From: Glycocaulis sp051859565
GTDB taxonomy: Bacteria > Pseudomonadota > Alphaproteobacteria > Caulobacterales > Maricaulaceae
Assembly (NCBI RefSeq): GCF_051859565.1
Contig: NZ_JBHYFK010000006.1
Span: forward strand, 197,357-261,356
Length of the DNA: 64,000 bases
Reading direction: 5' to 3'
Part shown: piece by piece, positions 26,158 to 35,418 of the stretch
Layout of the letters: every line of letters begins with the position of its first letter
How positions within the stretch are numbered: position 1 is the first letter of the stretch
Made by a program: the position numbers and the translations under genes
Notes under the pieces: model-generated
The model's database searches: none
What the model was told of the DNA's origin: nothing
The model's input: the letters and a program-made list of their open reading frames with translations, nothing else

Positions 26158-26186
26158 TTGACTCGCATAATAAGTCTATACTTAAT
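26158..26186 (+). promoter_or_regulatory. Predicted hutI promoter overlapped by the HutC operator
   Basis: TTGACT (26158-26163), a 17-bp spacer and CTTAAT (26181-26186) form a plausible promoter for hutIHGU. The inverted repeat TAAGT-CTAT-ACTTA (26171-26184) lies within the spacer and -10. Its core GTCTATAC fits GT-N-TA-N-AC, the established operator core of the HutC subfamily of GntR regulators. Located between divergent hutF and hutI, it can control both. Confidence 0.75.
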
Positions 26187-26211
26187 GGGCCGGCTCGCAG
26201 GAGGAATCAAG

Positions 26212-27414
26212 GTGGAACACGCCCGCACCCATGTGCTGACCGGCGCAAGGCTCGCCATGACGGCAGAGAAGGTGACCGGCCCCGGCGCTATCGTCATCGA
26301 GGGCGAACGCATTGCGTGGGCAGGGCTTCAGAGCGATCTGCCGGGCACGTATTCCAGGGCGCCTTCGCGTGATCTGGAGGGGCGTCTGGTGACGCCGGCG
26401 CTCATCGACTGCCACACCCATCTCGTTCATGGCGGCAACCGTACGCGCGAGTTCGAGCTGCGTCTTGAGGGTGCGAGCTATGAGGAGATCGCGCGGGCAG
26501 GGGGCGGCATCGTCTCCACCGTCACGGCGACGCGCGCGGCGAGCGAAGCGCAACTTCTCGCCGAAGCCCTGCCGCGCCTTGATGCGCTGCTGGCCGAGGG
26601 CGTGGCGACGGTCGAGATAAAGTCCGGCTATGGTCTCGATATCGAGACCGAGCTAGCCATGCTGCGCGTAGCCCACGCGCTGGAGGCTGAACGCCCTGTC
26701 ACCATCCGCACCAGCTTCCTTGGCGCGCATGCCATCCCTGCGGAATACAAGGGCCGGGCGGATGCCTATATCGATGAGGTATGCCTGCCCGCCTTGCGCG
26801 CCGCATACGCCGAGGGCCTTGCCGATGCGGCGGACGGGTTCTGCGAGAACATCGCCTTCAGCGCGGACCAGATCGAGCGTGTATTCGCTGAAAGCAGGGC
26901 GCTCGGCCTGCCGGTGAAACTGCATGCCGAACAGCTGTCCCAGCAGGGCGGCACACAGCTCGCCGCGCGCTATGGCGCGCTGTCAGCAGACCACCTCGAA
27001 TACGCCGATGAGGGCGATGCAAAGGCGATGGCCAAGGCCGGCATGGTCGCCGTGCTGCTGCCGGGTGCCTTCTACTTCCTGCGCGAGACGAAGCTGCCGC
27101 CCATCGCGGCTTTCCGTGAGCACGGCGTGCCTATGGCGCTCGCGACGGACTGCAATCCGGGTTCCTCGCCGCTCACCTCGCTGCTCCTGACGATGAATAT
27201 GGGCTGTACGCTCTTCCGCCTTACGCCTGATGAGGCGCTACGGGGTGTGACGCTGAACGCCGCCAAGGCGCTGGGGCTTGATGACCGGGGCGTGATCGCG
27301 CCGGGCAAGCGCGCCGACCTTGCCATCTGGGACGCCGAGGCGCCTGCCGAACTCGCCGGGCGCATAGGATTCAACCCGCTTCACCAACGCATGTTCGGAG
27401 GCCGCCCATGCTGA
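26212..27414 (+). CDS. hutI: Imidazolonepropionase
   Basis: Third step of histidine degradation: 4-imidazolone-5-propionate to N-formiminoglutamate. An amidohydrolase of 400 aa with the zinc motif IDCHTHLVHGG (H68, H70) and later conserved KLHAEQLSQQGG, SADHLEY and ALATDCNPGSSP. The frame is open to 26137, but the GTG at 26212 is preceded by a perfect AGGAGG at 7-nt spacing and gives the usual length. The stop overlaps the hutH ATG (ATGCTGA). First gene of hutI-hutH-hutG-hutU, all overlapping. Confidence 0.95.
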   Translation: MEHARTHVLTGARLAMTAEKVTGPGAIVIEGERIAWAGLQSDLPGTYSRAPSRDLEGRLVTPALIDCHTHLVHGGNRTREFELRLEGASYEEIARAGGGIVSTVTATRAASEAQLLAEALPRLDALLAEGVATVEIKSGYGLDIETELAMLRVAHALEAERPVTIRTSFLGAHAIPAEYKGRADAYIDEVCLPALRAAYAEGLADAADGFCENIAFSADQIERVFAESRALGLPVKLHAEQLSQQGGTQLAARYGALSADHLEYADEGDAKAMAKAGMVAVLLPGAFYFLRETKLPPIAAFREHGVPMALATDCNPGSSPLTSLLLTMNMGCTLFRLTPDEALRGVTLNAAKALGLDDRGVIAPGKRADLAIWDAEAPAELAGRIGFNPLHQRMFGGRPC

Positions 27415-28925
27415 CCCTCACTGCCGGTTCGGTCCGCCTCGCTGATCTCGAACGTATCTGGCGCGAGGGGCTGCCCGCCCGCCTTGATCCGTCCGCGCGC
27501 GAGGGCGTGGAAGCCTCGGCCGCCCGCGTGGCGCAAGCCGCGCAAGGCGCGGACGCGGTTTATGGCGTCAATACCGGCTTTGGAAAGCTCGCCCATGTGA
27601 AGATCGCGGCGGGCGATACACGCACGCTGCAGCGTAATCTCATCCTCTCCCATTGCTGCGGCGTGGGCGAGGAGACCGATGCCGCCACAGTCCGCCTGAT
27701 GATGGCGCTGAAACTCCTTAGCCTCGGGCGCGGCGCGTCCGGTGTGCGCTGGGAGCTGATCGCCCTCATCGAAGCCATGCTGGAGCGCGGCGTCACGCCG
27801 ATCATCCCCCTGCAGGGCTCGGTCGGCGCATCAGGTGATCTCGCCCCGCTGGCCCACATGGCTGCGGTCATGATCGGGGAGGGCGAGGCCGTCCATGCGG
27901 GCAAACGCCTGCCCGGCGCGCAGGCGCTCAGCGCGGCGGGCCTCAAACCCATCGTGCTCGAAGCCAAGGAGGGGCTGGCTCTTATTAACGGCACGCAATT
28001 CTCCACTGCCATGGCGCTGGCAGGGCTGTTTGATGCGCTGCGTATGACGGCCAATGCCGTGCTCACTTCCTGCCTCTCCACCGATGCGGCGATGGGCTCC
28101 ACCGCGCCCTTGCACCCGCAGATACACGCGCTGCGCGGCCATCGCGGGCAGATCGAGGTGGCGGAGCGCATGCGCGCGTTGATGGATGGCTCGCAGATAC
28201 GCGACAGCCATCGCGAGGATGATGTGCGCGTGCAGGACCCGTACTGCATACGCTGCCAGCCGCAGGTGGCGGGCGCGGCGCTGGACCTGCTCCGCCAGGC
28301 GGGCGCGACGCTTCAGATCGAAGCCAACGCCGTCACCGACAATCCGCTGGTGCTGGATGATGCCATCGTTTCGGGTGGCAATTTCCACGCAGAGCCGGTG
28401 GCCTTCGCCGCGGACATGATCGCGCTGGCGATTGCCGAAGTCGGCGCCATTGCCCAGCGGCGCATCGCGCTTCTGGTTGACCCGAACCTCAATCACGATC
28501 TGCCGCCCTTCCTAACGCCTGCGCCGGGCCTGAATTCCGGCTACATGATCGCCGAGGTCACTACGGCCGCGCTGATGAGCGAGAACAAGCATCTGGCCAA
28601 TCCGTGCTCGACCGATTCCACGCCCACCTCCGCCAATCAGGAAGACCATGTGTCCATGGCGGCTCACGCCGCCGTGCGCCTGATGCGGATGAATGCCAAC
28701 CTTGCCCGCATCCTGGCCGTCGAGGCGATGAGCGCGGCGCAAGGCATCGCCTTCCGTGCGCCTCTGCAGACCTCGCCTGCGCTCCTCGCGGCGATTGAGG
28801 CGCTCCGCGTGGCTGTGCCGGTGCTGGAAGCCGACCGCTATATGGCGGGCGATATCGAGCGTGCCGCTGAGCTGGTCCGCTCCGGCGCGCTGATTCGCGC
28901 AGCGGGTCTGGAGATCGCGCCGTGA
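27408..28925 (+). CDS. hutH: Histidine ammonia-lyase
   Basis: First step: L-histidine to trans-urocanate plus ammonia. The 505-residue protein has the A141-S142-G143 triad in GSVGASGDLAPLAH that cyclises to the MIO electrophile, Tyr52 in VYGVNTGFGKL, and the TDNPLV and STPTSANQEDHVSM blocks. Length matches the family (about 500-510). Overlaps hutI and hutG by a few bases, indicating tight translational coupling. Confidence 0.97.
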   Translation: MLTLTAGSVRLADLERIWREGLPARLDPSAREGVEASAARVAQAAQGADAVYGVNTGFGKLAHVKIAAGDTRTLQRNLILSHCCGVGEETDAATVRLMMALKLLSLGRGASGVRWELIALIEAMLERGVTPIIPLQGSVGASGDLAPLAHMAAVMIGEGEAVHAGKRLPGAQALSAAGLKPIVLEAKEGLALINGTQFSTAMALAGLFDALRMTANAVLTSCLSTDAAMGSTAPLHPQIHALRGHRGQIEVAERMRALMDGSQIRDSHREDDVRVQDPYCIRCQPQVAGAALDLLRQAGATLQIEANAVTDNPLVLDDAIVSGGNFHAEPVAFAADMIALAIAEVGAIAQRRIALLVDPNLNHDLPPFLTPAPGLNSGYMIAEVTTAALMSENKHLANPCSTDSTPTSANQEDHVSMAAHAAVRLMRMNANLARILAVEAMSAAQGIAFRAPLQTSPALLAAIEALRVAVPVLEADRYMAGDIERAAELVRSGALIRAAGLEIAP

Positions 28926-29722
28926 ACCCGGTTAGCGTCAGACAAGGCACCAGCCCGGTCGTCATCGCCGTGCCGCATGCCGGCACCTGGCTACCCGAAA
29001 AGGTGCGTGCGCGGCTGAATGCGAGGGGAGCGGCGCTCGCCGATACGGACTGGCATGTGGACCGGCTCTATGACGGGCTGCTCCCCGGCGCGGCGATGGT
29101 GGTGGCGAACTTCCACCGCTATGTGGTCGATCCGAACCGGCCGCCCGACGGGGCGAGCCTCTATCCCGGCCAGAACACGACCGGATTGGTCGCCAATACC
29201 GATTTTGACGGCAAGCCGATATGGACCGAGCCGCCCACAACGGACGAGATAGAAGCGCGCGTGGCGGCGTATCATGCGCCCTACCATGCGGCGGTCGCTG
29301 CGGCGCTGGACGCCGCGAAAGCGCGCCATGGCGTCGCCATTCTCTATGACGCGCACTCCATCCGCTCGCTTATTCCGTTCCTGTTTGACGGCACGCTGCC
29401 TGACCTCTGCATCGGCACGGCAGACGGGACGAGCTGTGCTGAAGCTCTATCTGAAGAAGCGATCAAAATTGCTGGAAAATCAGAGCACTACAGCCATGTC
29501 CTCAACGGACGCTTCAAAGGCGGCTGGACGACGCGCCATTACGGCAAGCCAGCGAGCGGCGTCCACGCGATCCAGATGGAGCTGGCCCAGTCGGCTTATC
29601 TGCAAAGCGAGGCCGAGCCCTTTGCCTATGACGACGCGAAGGCCACGAGCCTGCGCGCCATTCTCTCCGAAATCCTGCACCGGCTGGAAGAGCTGGCGCC
29701 CGATCTGAAGGTGACACCATGA
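28922..29722 (+). CDS. hutG: N-formylglutamate deformylase
   Basis: Last step: N-formyl-L-glutamate to glutamate plus formate. 266 aa of the N-formylglutamate amidohydrolase family, with VIAVPHAGTWLPE (metal His), ADTDWHVDRLYD, NFHRYVVDPNRPP, LYPGQNT and the ILYDAHSIRSLIP motif. GTG start overlapping the hutH stop (GTGA) and ATG of hutU overlapping its end. Codons in the segment around 29440-29490 are less GC-rich than the flanks, but no frame disruption is seen. Confidence 0.94.
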   Translation: MNPVSVRQGTSPVVIAVPHAGTWLPEKVRARLNARGAALADTDWHVDRLYDGLLPGAAMVVANFHRYVVDPNRPPDGASLYPGQNTTGLVANTDFDGKPIWTEPPTTDEIEARVAAYHAPYHAAVAAALDAAKARHGVAILYDAHSIRSLIPFLFDGTLPDLCIGTADGTSCAEALSEEAIKIAGKSEHYSHVLNGRFKGGWTTRHYGKPASGVHAIQMELAQSAYLQSEAEPFAYDDAKATSLRAILSEILHRLEELAPDLKVTP

Positions 29723-31398
29723 CCGGCACACGGCGCAATGCGCGCGATATCTATCCGCCCACCGGCACCACGCTGAACGCGAAAAGCTGGATGACCGAAG
29801 CGCCGCTGCGCATGCTGATGAATAATCTTCACCCCGACGTGGCGGAGAACCCGCACGAGCTGGTGGTCTATGGCGGGATTGGCCGGGCGGCGCGCAACTG
29901 GGAGGCGTTTGACGGCATCGTCGCGGCGCTCAAAGAGCTCAATGAGGACGAGACCCTGCTGGTCCAGTCGGGCAAGCCTGTGGGCGTGTTCCGCACCCAT
30001 GCCGATGCGCCGCGCGTCCTGATCGCCAATTCCAACCTGGTGCCGCACTGGGCCACTTGGGAACATTTCAACGCGCTCGATAAGCAGGGCCTGATGATGT
30101 ACGGCCAGATGACGGCTGGCTCGTGGATCTATATCGGCACGCAAGGCATCGTGCAGGGCACGTATGAGACCTTCGCGGAGGCCGGACGCCAGCACTTTGG
30201 CGGTGATCTTACCGGCAAATGGATACTCACGGCCGGTCTTGGCGGTATGGGCGGGGCGCAGCCGCTTGCCGCCGTCTTCGCCGGAGCATCCTGTCTCGCC
30301 GTTGAATGCGACGAGACGCGTATCGATTTTCGCATACGTACCAGGTATCTGGACGAAAAAGCACACACACTGGATGAGGCGCTGGAAAAGATCGCCCGCT
30401 GGACGGCAGCCGGAGAGGCCAAATCGGTCGGTCTGCTCGGCAATGCGGCTGACATCTTCCCTGAACTGGTCCGCCGCATGGAGGCCGGTGAAATCCGGCC
30501 CGATATCGTCACCGACCAGACCAGCGCCCATGATCCGCTGCACGGCTATCTGCCGCAGGGCTGGAGCGTGGCCGACTGGCGGTCAAAGCAGGAAAGCGAT
30601 CCAAGGGCGGTTGAGCGCGCCGCCCGCGCCAGCATGAAAACCCATGTCGCCGCCATGGTGGCTTTCCACGAGGCGGGCGTGCCGACGCTCGATTACGGCA
30701 ATAATATCCGCCAGGTCGCGCTGGAGGAGGGACTGGAGAACGCCTTCGCCTTCCCCGGTTTCGTACCCGCCTATATCCGCCCGCTCTTCTGCCGGGGTAT
30801 CGGCCCGTTCCGCTGGTGCGCGCTCTCCGGTGATCCTGAAGACATCCGCAAGACCGATGCGAAGATGAAGGAGCTGTTCCCGGAGAACACGCATCTTCAC
30901 CGCTGGCTGGACATGGCCGCCGAACGCATCGCGTTTCAGGGCCTGCCCGCGCGCATCTGCTGGATTGGCCTCGGCGAGCGTCACAAGGCGGGCCTTGCCT
31001 TCAACGAGATGGTGCGCAATGGCGAGCTGAAAGCGCCTGTCGTGATCGGGCGCGACCATCTTGATAGCGGCTCTGTCGCTTCGCCCAATCGCGAGACCGA
31101 AGCGATGAAGGACGGGTCTGATGCCGTGTCCGACTGGCCGCTCCTCAATGCGCTTCTGAACACCGCGTCCGGGGCCACATGGGTCAGCCTCCATCATGGC
31201 GGCGGGGTCGGCATGGGCTTCTCCCAGCATTCGGGCATGGTCATCTGCTGTGATGGCAGCGCGGACGCGGACCGGCGGCTGGAGCGCGTGCTGTGGAACG
31301 ATCCCGCGACCGGCGTCATGCGCCACGCCGATGCGGGCTATGACATCGCCACCGAATGCGCGCGCGAGCACGGGCTCAACCTGCCGGGCATTCTCTAG
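29719..31398 (+). CDS. hutU: Urocanate hydratase
   Basis: Second step: urocanate to 4-imidazolone-5-propionate, with a tightly bound NAD. The 559-residue protein shows the family signatures YGGIGRAARNWEAFD, QSGKPVGVF, TAGLGGMGGAQPLA (NAD-binding glycines), DQTSAHDPLHGYLPQGWS, and GLPARICWIGLGERHKAG. Last gene of the plus-strand hut operon. Its TAG stop shares a CTAG with the stop of the convergent TPR gene, so the two transcripts overlap at their ends. Confidence 0.97.
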   Translation: MTGTRRNARDIYPPTGTTLNAKSWMTEAPLRMLMNNLHPDVAENPHELVVYGGIGRAARNWEAFDGIVAALKELNEDETLLVQSGKPVGVFRTHADAPRVLIANSNLVPHWATWEHFNALDKQGLMMYGQMTAGSWIYIGTQGIVQGTYETFAEAGRQHFGGDLTGKWILTAGLGGMGGAQPLAAVFAGASCLAVECDETRIDFRIRTRYLDEKAHTLDEALEKIARWTAAGEAKSVGLLGNAADIFPELVRRMEAGEIRPDIVTDQTSAHDPLHGYLPQGWSVADWRSKQESDPRAVERAARASMKTHVAAMVAFHEAGVPTLDYGNNIRQVALEEGLENAFAFPGFVPAYIRPLFCRGIGPFRWCALSGDPEDIRKTDAKMKELFPENTHLHRWLDMAAERIAFQGLPARICWIGLGERHKAGLAFNEMVRNGELKAPVVIGRDHLDSGSVASPNRETEAMKDGSDAVSDWPLLNALLNTASGATWVSLHHGGGVGMGFSQHSGMVICCDGSADADRRLERVLWNDPATGVMRHADAGYDIATECAREHGLNLPGIL

Positions 31399-33308
31399 TG
31401 TGAGAGGGCGGCGAGGCGCGCTTCAACCGTCTGCCGGTCTGCTCCGCTCAAGTCCATAAGTGCAGCCTGTTGATACAGCTCCAGCGCCTGACGGGTGCGT
31501 CCGCGCGCTTCTTCTGCCTCGCCCCAGGCCAGATGCAGCGCGCCCCAGCGCGGGGCGCGTCTGGCGGCGTCACGATAGCGCTGGACAGCGGCGCGGTATT
31601 GGCCTTCACCGGCGAGCACATCGCCCATTTGCTTTAGCGGGTCTGCCCATTGGGGCGCTTTGCGGTGAGCCGTGGCGAGCAGGTTCATCGCGTCATTCAC
31701 ATCGCCCTGCCTGCGCCGGAGATCGGCGAGGAAGAGCTCGCCATAGGCAAGTTCCGGCGCCCGTTCGATGAGTTGCTCGAAGCGGTGGCCCACCGGAACA
31801 TCACCGGCCAGCCCATCAATATAGGCGCGCGCCAGCTCGACAAAGTAATTGCCGTCCGGCAGGGCTGCCATCAGCGCCCGGGCCTCTTCCAGCTGGCCTG
31901 CACGGGCGAAGGCGATGGCTGCCACCGGGAAGCGATGGAGCATTATGCCGGAGCGAAATTCTTCCGGCACGTCCTCAATGGCGGCTTGCAGGACAGGCCA
32001 TTGCGCCTGCCATGCGGGCGTATCTTCAAGCTGGAGGTTCGCGTCGAAGGCAAAATCCTCAGCTGCGGGCCAGCCGGGCAGCATCTCGTATTCAGGTAGC
32101 CGGGCAAAGACCTCGGTGCCGGTGCTGGTGTCGTACATCCACACATGCGTGTAAGCGAGTTGCCAGCGAAGCTGGTCTGCCGCATCGGGGCGGCGGCGGA
32201 TGGCATCTGAGATAAAGCCCGCTGCTTCCTGATACTGGTGGGAGCGCACCAGCAGATCGGCCTGCATGCCGGTAATCATCGCGTCGCGCTCGCTGGCATT
32301 ATACTCGTCGCCGCTGCGCAAATGCTGTGCGGCCAGACGCATGTGACGCAGGGCAGGGCCCGGCTCGCCCAGCTGGTCGTGGATCTGTGCGAGATTGGCG
32401 TGCAGCAGCCCAAAATCGCCATACAGCTCCAGCGCATTTTCCGCGATGGCCGCAGCGCGTTCCACCTCGCCGCTTTCCATCAGCACGCCGGCAAGGCCTG
32501 CCGCCGCCCAGCGCCGATCAGTGGGCGATCCAGTCGCCAGCAGGTTTTCAAAGGCTTCGCGCGCGTCCTCCGAACGATCAGAATCGAGCAGGTACACGGC
32601 ATAGCGATAGGGCTGGGTCTGGGCGAAAATGGCGTCCGCCGCATCGTCCAGAGCTGCGTATATGCCGCCAGCTTCGGCCATGATGACACGCGCTGGCTGG
32701 CCGCCTGCGCGGGCGGTGACGCGGTAGCCATCGCCCTCCTGCACAAGCTCGCCGGTAATGCGGATTTCCTCGCCCAGCCATGAGCGAAGGAAGCGCCATA
32801 GCTCGCCGGCTGAAACGCCGGTCTGGGGTATCTCGACAGCCACTTCGTCGCCCCAGCTGTCGGCATAGGTGTTGGCCGCCCGCATGGACTGGGTCGTGCT
32901 CTGCATTTCGGCAAGACGGTCCAGGACGCGCGAAGCAACCGCCGCGCCTGTCAGGCCACGCTCCTCAAGGGCGGGCGGTACGGAGAAGGGTTGTATGGTC
33001 AGGCCCCGATACTGGGTGGCGCTCCACAACACACCAGCGATGATGACCACAGCGGTGAAGGCCGAAACCGCCGCCAGGATCATCAGGGCAGCGCCTGCGG
33101 CTTCGCGCGCGATCTGCCAGTTGCGATGAGTAACGTCGGACTGGATCAGCTGGGCCTGACGCTCCAGCACCGCCCGGGCCATGGAGCCGGGATTCTCCCC
33201 CAGCACGTCAGCGCGAACGGCCATCGTCAGCGGGTCAGGAGTAGGGGGTATGTCGTCATGGTCCGGGGCGGTTGCTCCCGGCCGGTGTCCTTCAGTCTTG
33301 TCGTCCAT
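31395..33308 (-). CDS. Membrane-anchored TPR protein of unknown function
   Basis: From the ATG at 33306-33308 (GGGGGC just upstream) the protein has 637 aa. An acidic Pro-rich cytoplasmic head is followed by one transmembrane helix (about residues 71-95). Next comes a conserved periplasmic block (IQPFSVPPALEERGLTG ... YADSWGDEVAVEIP ... RSWLGEEIRITGELVQEGDGYRVTARAGG, about 105-215), then 10 or so TPR-like helical repeats to the C-terminus. The block resembles an uncharacterised family in other Caulobacterales that I recall but cannot name. TPRs suggest protein binding. It overlaps the hutU stop but is transcribed from its own promoter. An ATG at 33326 would add six residues. Confidence 0.8.
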   Translation of the reverse strand: MDDKTEGHRPGATAPDHDDIPPTPDPLTMAVRADVLGENPGSMARAVLERQAQLIQSDVTHRNWQIAREAAGAALMILAAVSAFTAVVIIAGVLWSATQYRGLTIQPFSVPPALEERGLTGAAVASRVLDRLAEMQSTTQSMRAANTYADSWGDEVAVEIPQTGVSAGELWRFLRSWLGEEIRITGELVQEGDGYRVTARAGGQPARVIMAEAGGIYAALDDAADAIFAQTQPYRYAVYLLDSDRSEDAREAFENLLATGSPTDRRWAAAGLAGVLMESGEVERAAAIAENALELYGDFGLLHANLAQIHDQLGEPGPALRHMRLAAQHLRSGDEYNASERDAMITGMQADLLVRSHQYQEAAGFISDAIRRRPDAADQLRWQLAYTHVWMYDTSTGTEVFARLPEYEMLPGWPAAEDFAFDANLQLEDTPAWQAQWPVLQAAIEDVPEEFRSGIMLHRFPVAAIAFARAGQLEEARALMAALPDGNYFVELARAYIDGLAGDVPVGHRFEQLIERAPELAYGELFLADLRRRQGDVNDAMNLLATAHRKAPQWADPLKQMGDVLAGEGQYRAAVQRYRDAARRAPRWGALHLAWGEAEEARGRTRQALELYQQAALMDLSGADRQTVEARLAALSH

Positions 33309-33646
33309 GATGCCCCCGGCTTTCATCCAGATTCACAACCGCGAACGGGTCCCGCCCGGACAGGTCCGGGCGTGATATTACGTTCGTGCGTGTGTCCAGC
33401 GCCGGGAAGGCTGGACGAGCAGGGCGGAGGGATAGTCTGGCAGGCCCCAGCCCGTGTGCGCGGGAACGCTATCCCCAAGTGCACCGCTGCGTCCATCCCT
33501 GAAGCGCGGCTTGGCTGATTGACAGGGCCACGGCGCCCTCGTAATGGCGATAGCGATGCAGCAGCCCTTGCGGGCTGCATGCAGCGCCCCGTCCGCCGCG
33601 TGACCCTATGCGGGTAAATGAGCGGACCGTCTCGAAAGCTGTAATC
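33309..33646. other. Divergent intergenic region with hairpins
   Basis: Spacer between the TPR gene and the TPR-methyltransferase gene. Two palindromes stand out: GCCCGGAC-AG-GTCCGGGC (33354-33371, perfect 8-bp arms) close to the TPR gene start, and GCAGCCC-TTGC-GGGCTGC (33561-33578). Neither is followed by a T-run. The first could be an operator or a piece of a dispersed repeat. No tRNA or small RNA gene was recognised. Confidence 0.5.
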
Positions 33647-34597
33647 ATGACCGCGACGCGGTTTTCCTCTGGTGACCCGGTCGCGGACCGGCGCGCCGAA
33701 TATGCGGGGCAGTTCGCGGCGCGCGGTGAGACGCAGGCCGCCATCGACGTGCTCAAGAGCGCGCTGGAGCTGGCGCCGCACTGGACGGCTGGCTGGTTCC
33801 AGCTTGGCCAGTATCACCAGGATGCCGGACAACACGAAGCGGCTGGCGAAGCCTGGGCGCGCGTGCTGGAGATTGATCCATCCGATCCGTTTGGCGCCAG
33901 CCTGAAGCTGGATCTGGCGCGCGCCGTGCCGCTGGCGGAGTCGATGCCGCCCGCCTTTGTGGAATTGCTGTTCGACCAGTATGCCCCGGATTTCGATAGC
34001 GCCCTCGTCGAGCGTCTCCAGTATCGTGGCCCTGAAATCCTGATGCAGCGGCTGCAGGCGGCTGGTTTCCGCCACGCCCGCAACGCGCTTGATTTGGGTT
34101 GCGGCACTGGCCTGATGGGCGAGGTGCTGCGCCCGCATTGCGGCCGTCTGGAGGGCGTGGACCTTTCAGCGCGCATGCTGGCCAGGGCAAAGGCCAAGGG
34201 CATCTATGACGCCCTGCACAAGCGGGACATTGCCCGGCAGGAGGCCAGTGGCGAGCTATATGATCTGATCGTGGCGGCGGATGTGTTTGCCTATATCGGT
34301 GCTCTGGAGAACGTCATCGCGTGGTGCCGCAATGCCCTTGCGCCGGATGGCATGCTGGCCTTCACCGTCGAGGCGGGCGAGGGCGATACCGTGCTGCGTG
34401 ATAGCCGACGTTTTGCGCACGGGCAGGACTATATCGCCGCGCTGCTGGCGCAGGCGGGTTTTTCCGGGATCGCCATTCACCCTTGCGTGGTCCGGCAGGA
34501 CCGCGGCGAGGACATTCTCTCATACTGTGTTGTCGCCAGTCTGGCGCCGCTGCGCCATGACCGGGAAGATGACGGGGAAGCGCGCGAGGCGGTTTAG
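33647..34597 (+). CDS. TPR-containing class I SAM methyltransferase
   Basis: A 316-residue protein (329 if it begins at the in-frame ATG 33608; neither start has a clear RBS). N-terminal TPR repeats (about residues 15-85: AAIDVLKSALELAPHWTAGWFQLGQYHQDAGQ and EAWARVLEIDPSDP) are followed by a methyltransferase domain with the SAM-binding NALDLGCGTGLMGEVLRPHC, the acidic loop VDLSARML and the motif YDLIVAADVFAYI. Substrate unknown; TPR-methyltransferase fusions of this layout are common in Rhizobiales and Caulobacterales. The nearby divergent TPR protein is not obviously related in its repeats. Confidence 0.87.
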   Translation: MTATRFSSGDPVADRRAEYAGQFAARGETQAAIDVLKSALELAPHWTAGWFQLGQYHQDAGQHEAAGEAWARVLEIDPSDPFGASLKLDLARAVPLAESMPPAFVELLFDQYAPDFDSALVERLQYRGPEILMQRLQAAGFRHARNALDLGCGTGLMGEVLRPHCGRLEGVDLSARMLARAKAKGIYDALHKRDIARQEASGELYDLIVAADVFAYIGALENVIAWCRNALAPDGMLAFTVEAGEGDTVLRDSRRFAHGQDYIAALLAQAGFSGIAIHPCVVRQDRGEDILSYCVVASLAPLRHDREDDGEAREAV

Positions 34598-34702
34598 GGC
34601 CTGAACTGCCTGCCGCTAACCCCTTGCGCTTTCGGGTGGGCTGCTGTTCGTTGCCGCAACCCTTTCGCGCGAACCCGCGCATGCCCTTCCGGGAGTATCA
34701 GC

Positions 34703-35401
34703 GTGACCCTTGTATTCGAACCCCTGCCGCCCGTGCTTGCGCTTGCGGGCGATGGCAAGCAGTTCCCGGTGCGGCGCCTGTTCTGTGTCGGGCGCAACTA
34801 TGCCGACCATGCGCGCGAGATGGGCGCTGATCCCGATCGCGAGCCACCCTTCTTCTTCACCGCCTGGGCCGAAACGGCCGTGACCGGCGGCGGCACAATC
34901 GCCTATCCGCAAAAGACCAGCAATTACCACTACGAGGCCGAGCTGGTCGTCGCCATCGGCAAGGGCGGGCGCAACATCCCCGCCGACAGCGCGATGGAGC
35001 ACGTCTATGGCTATGCCGCCGGGCTGGACATGACCCGGCGCGATCTGCAGGCCGATGCCAAGGCCCATGGCCGCCCGTGGGATGTCGCCAAGAACGTGGA
35101 GCAGTCCAAGCCACTGGGCCTGATCAGGCCAGCCAGTGACGGCTTTGACCCTGCAAGGGGCCGTATCAGCCTCTCGGTGAACGGCGCGGTGCGTCAGGAC
35201 GCGGACCTGTCAGACATGATCTGGCCGGTGGCCGATGTGATCGCCTATCTCTCCGGCCTGTACCGGGTGGAGCCGGGCGACCTCATCTATACCGGCACGC
35301 CTGCGGGCGTTGGCGCAGTGGTGCCGGGTGATGTGATAGAGGTAGCGATTGACGGGCTTGCGCCGCTGAGCGTGACGGTCGGCGCGCCTTCCGGCCACTA
35401 G
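34703..35401 (+). CDS. Fumarylacetoacetate hydrolase-family protein, probable fumarylpyruvate hydrolase
   Basis: Cleaves a C-C bond of an acylpyruvate. The 232-residue FAH-fold protein shows FCVGRNYADHAREMGADPDREPPFFF, the metal-binding E78-A-E80 with D109, and IYTGTPAGVGAV. The NYADHAREMG block is the form seen in gentisate-pathway fumarylpyruvate hydrolases (NagK type). GTG start with GGGAG 8 nt upstream. It is followed 17 nt later by a zeta-type GST isomerase, the enzyme that provides its substrate, so the pair likely performs maleylpyruvate to fumarylpyruvate to fumarate plus pyruvate. The gentisate dioxygenase is not in the window. Confidence 0.85.
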   Translation: MTLVFEPLPPVLALAGDGKQFPVRRLFCVGRNYADHAREMGADPDREPPFFFTAWAETAVTGGGTIAYPQKTSNYHYEAELVVAIGKGGRNIPADSAMEHVYGYAAGLDMTRRDLQADAKAHGRPWDVAKNVEQSKPLGLIRPASDGFDPARGRISLSVNGAVRQDADLSDMIWPVADVIAYLSGLYRVEPGDLIYTGTPAGVGAVVPGDVIEVAIDGLAPLSVTVGAPSGH

Positions 35402-35418
35402 GAACACTGGAAAATACC

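Noticed and set aside
33561..33578. GCAGCCC-TTGC-GGGCTGC as an intrinsic terminator
   Set aside because: No T-run on either side and it lies upstream of both divergent genes rather than after one.
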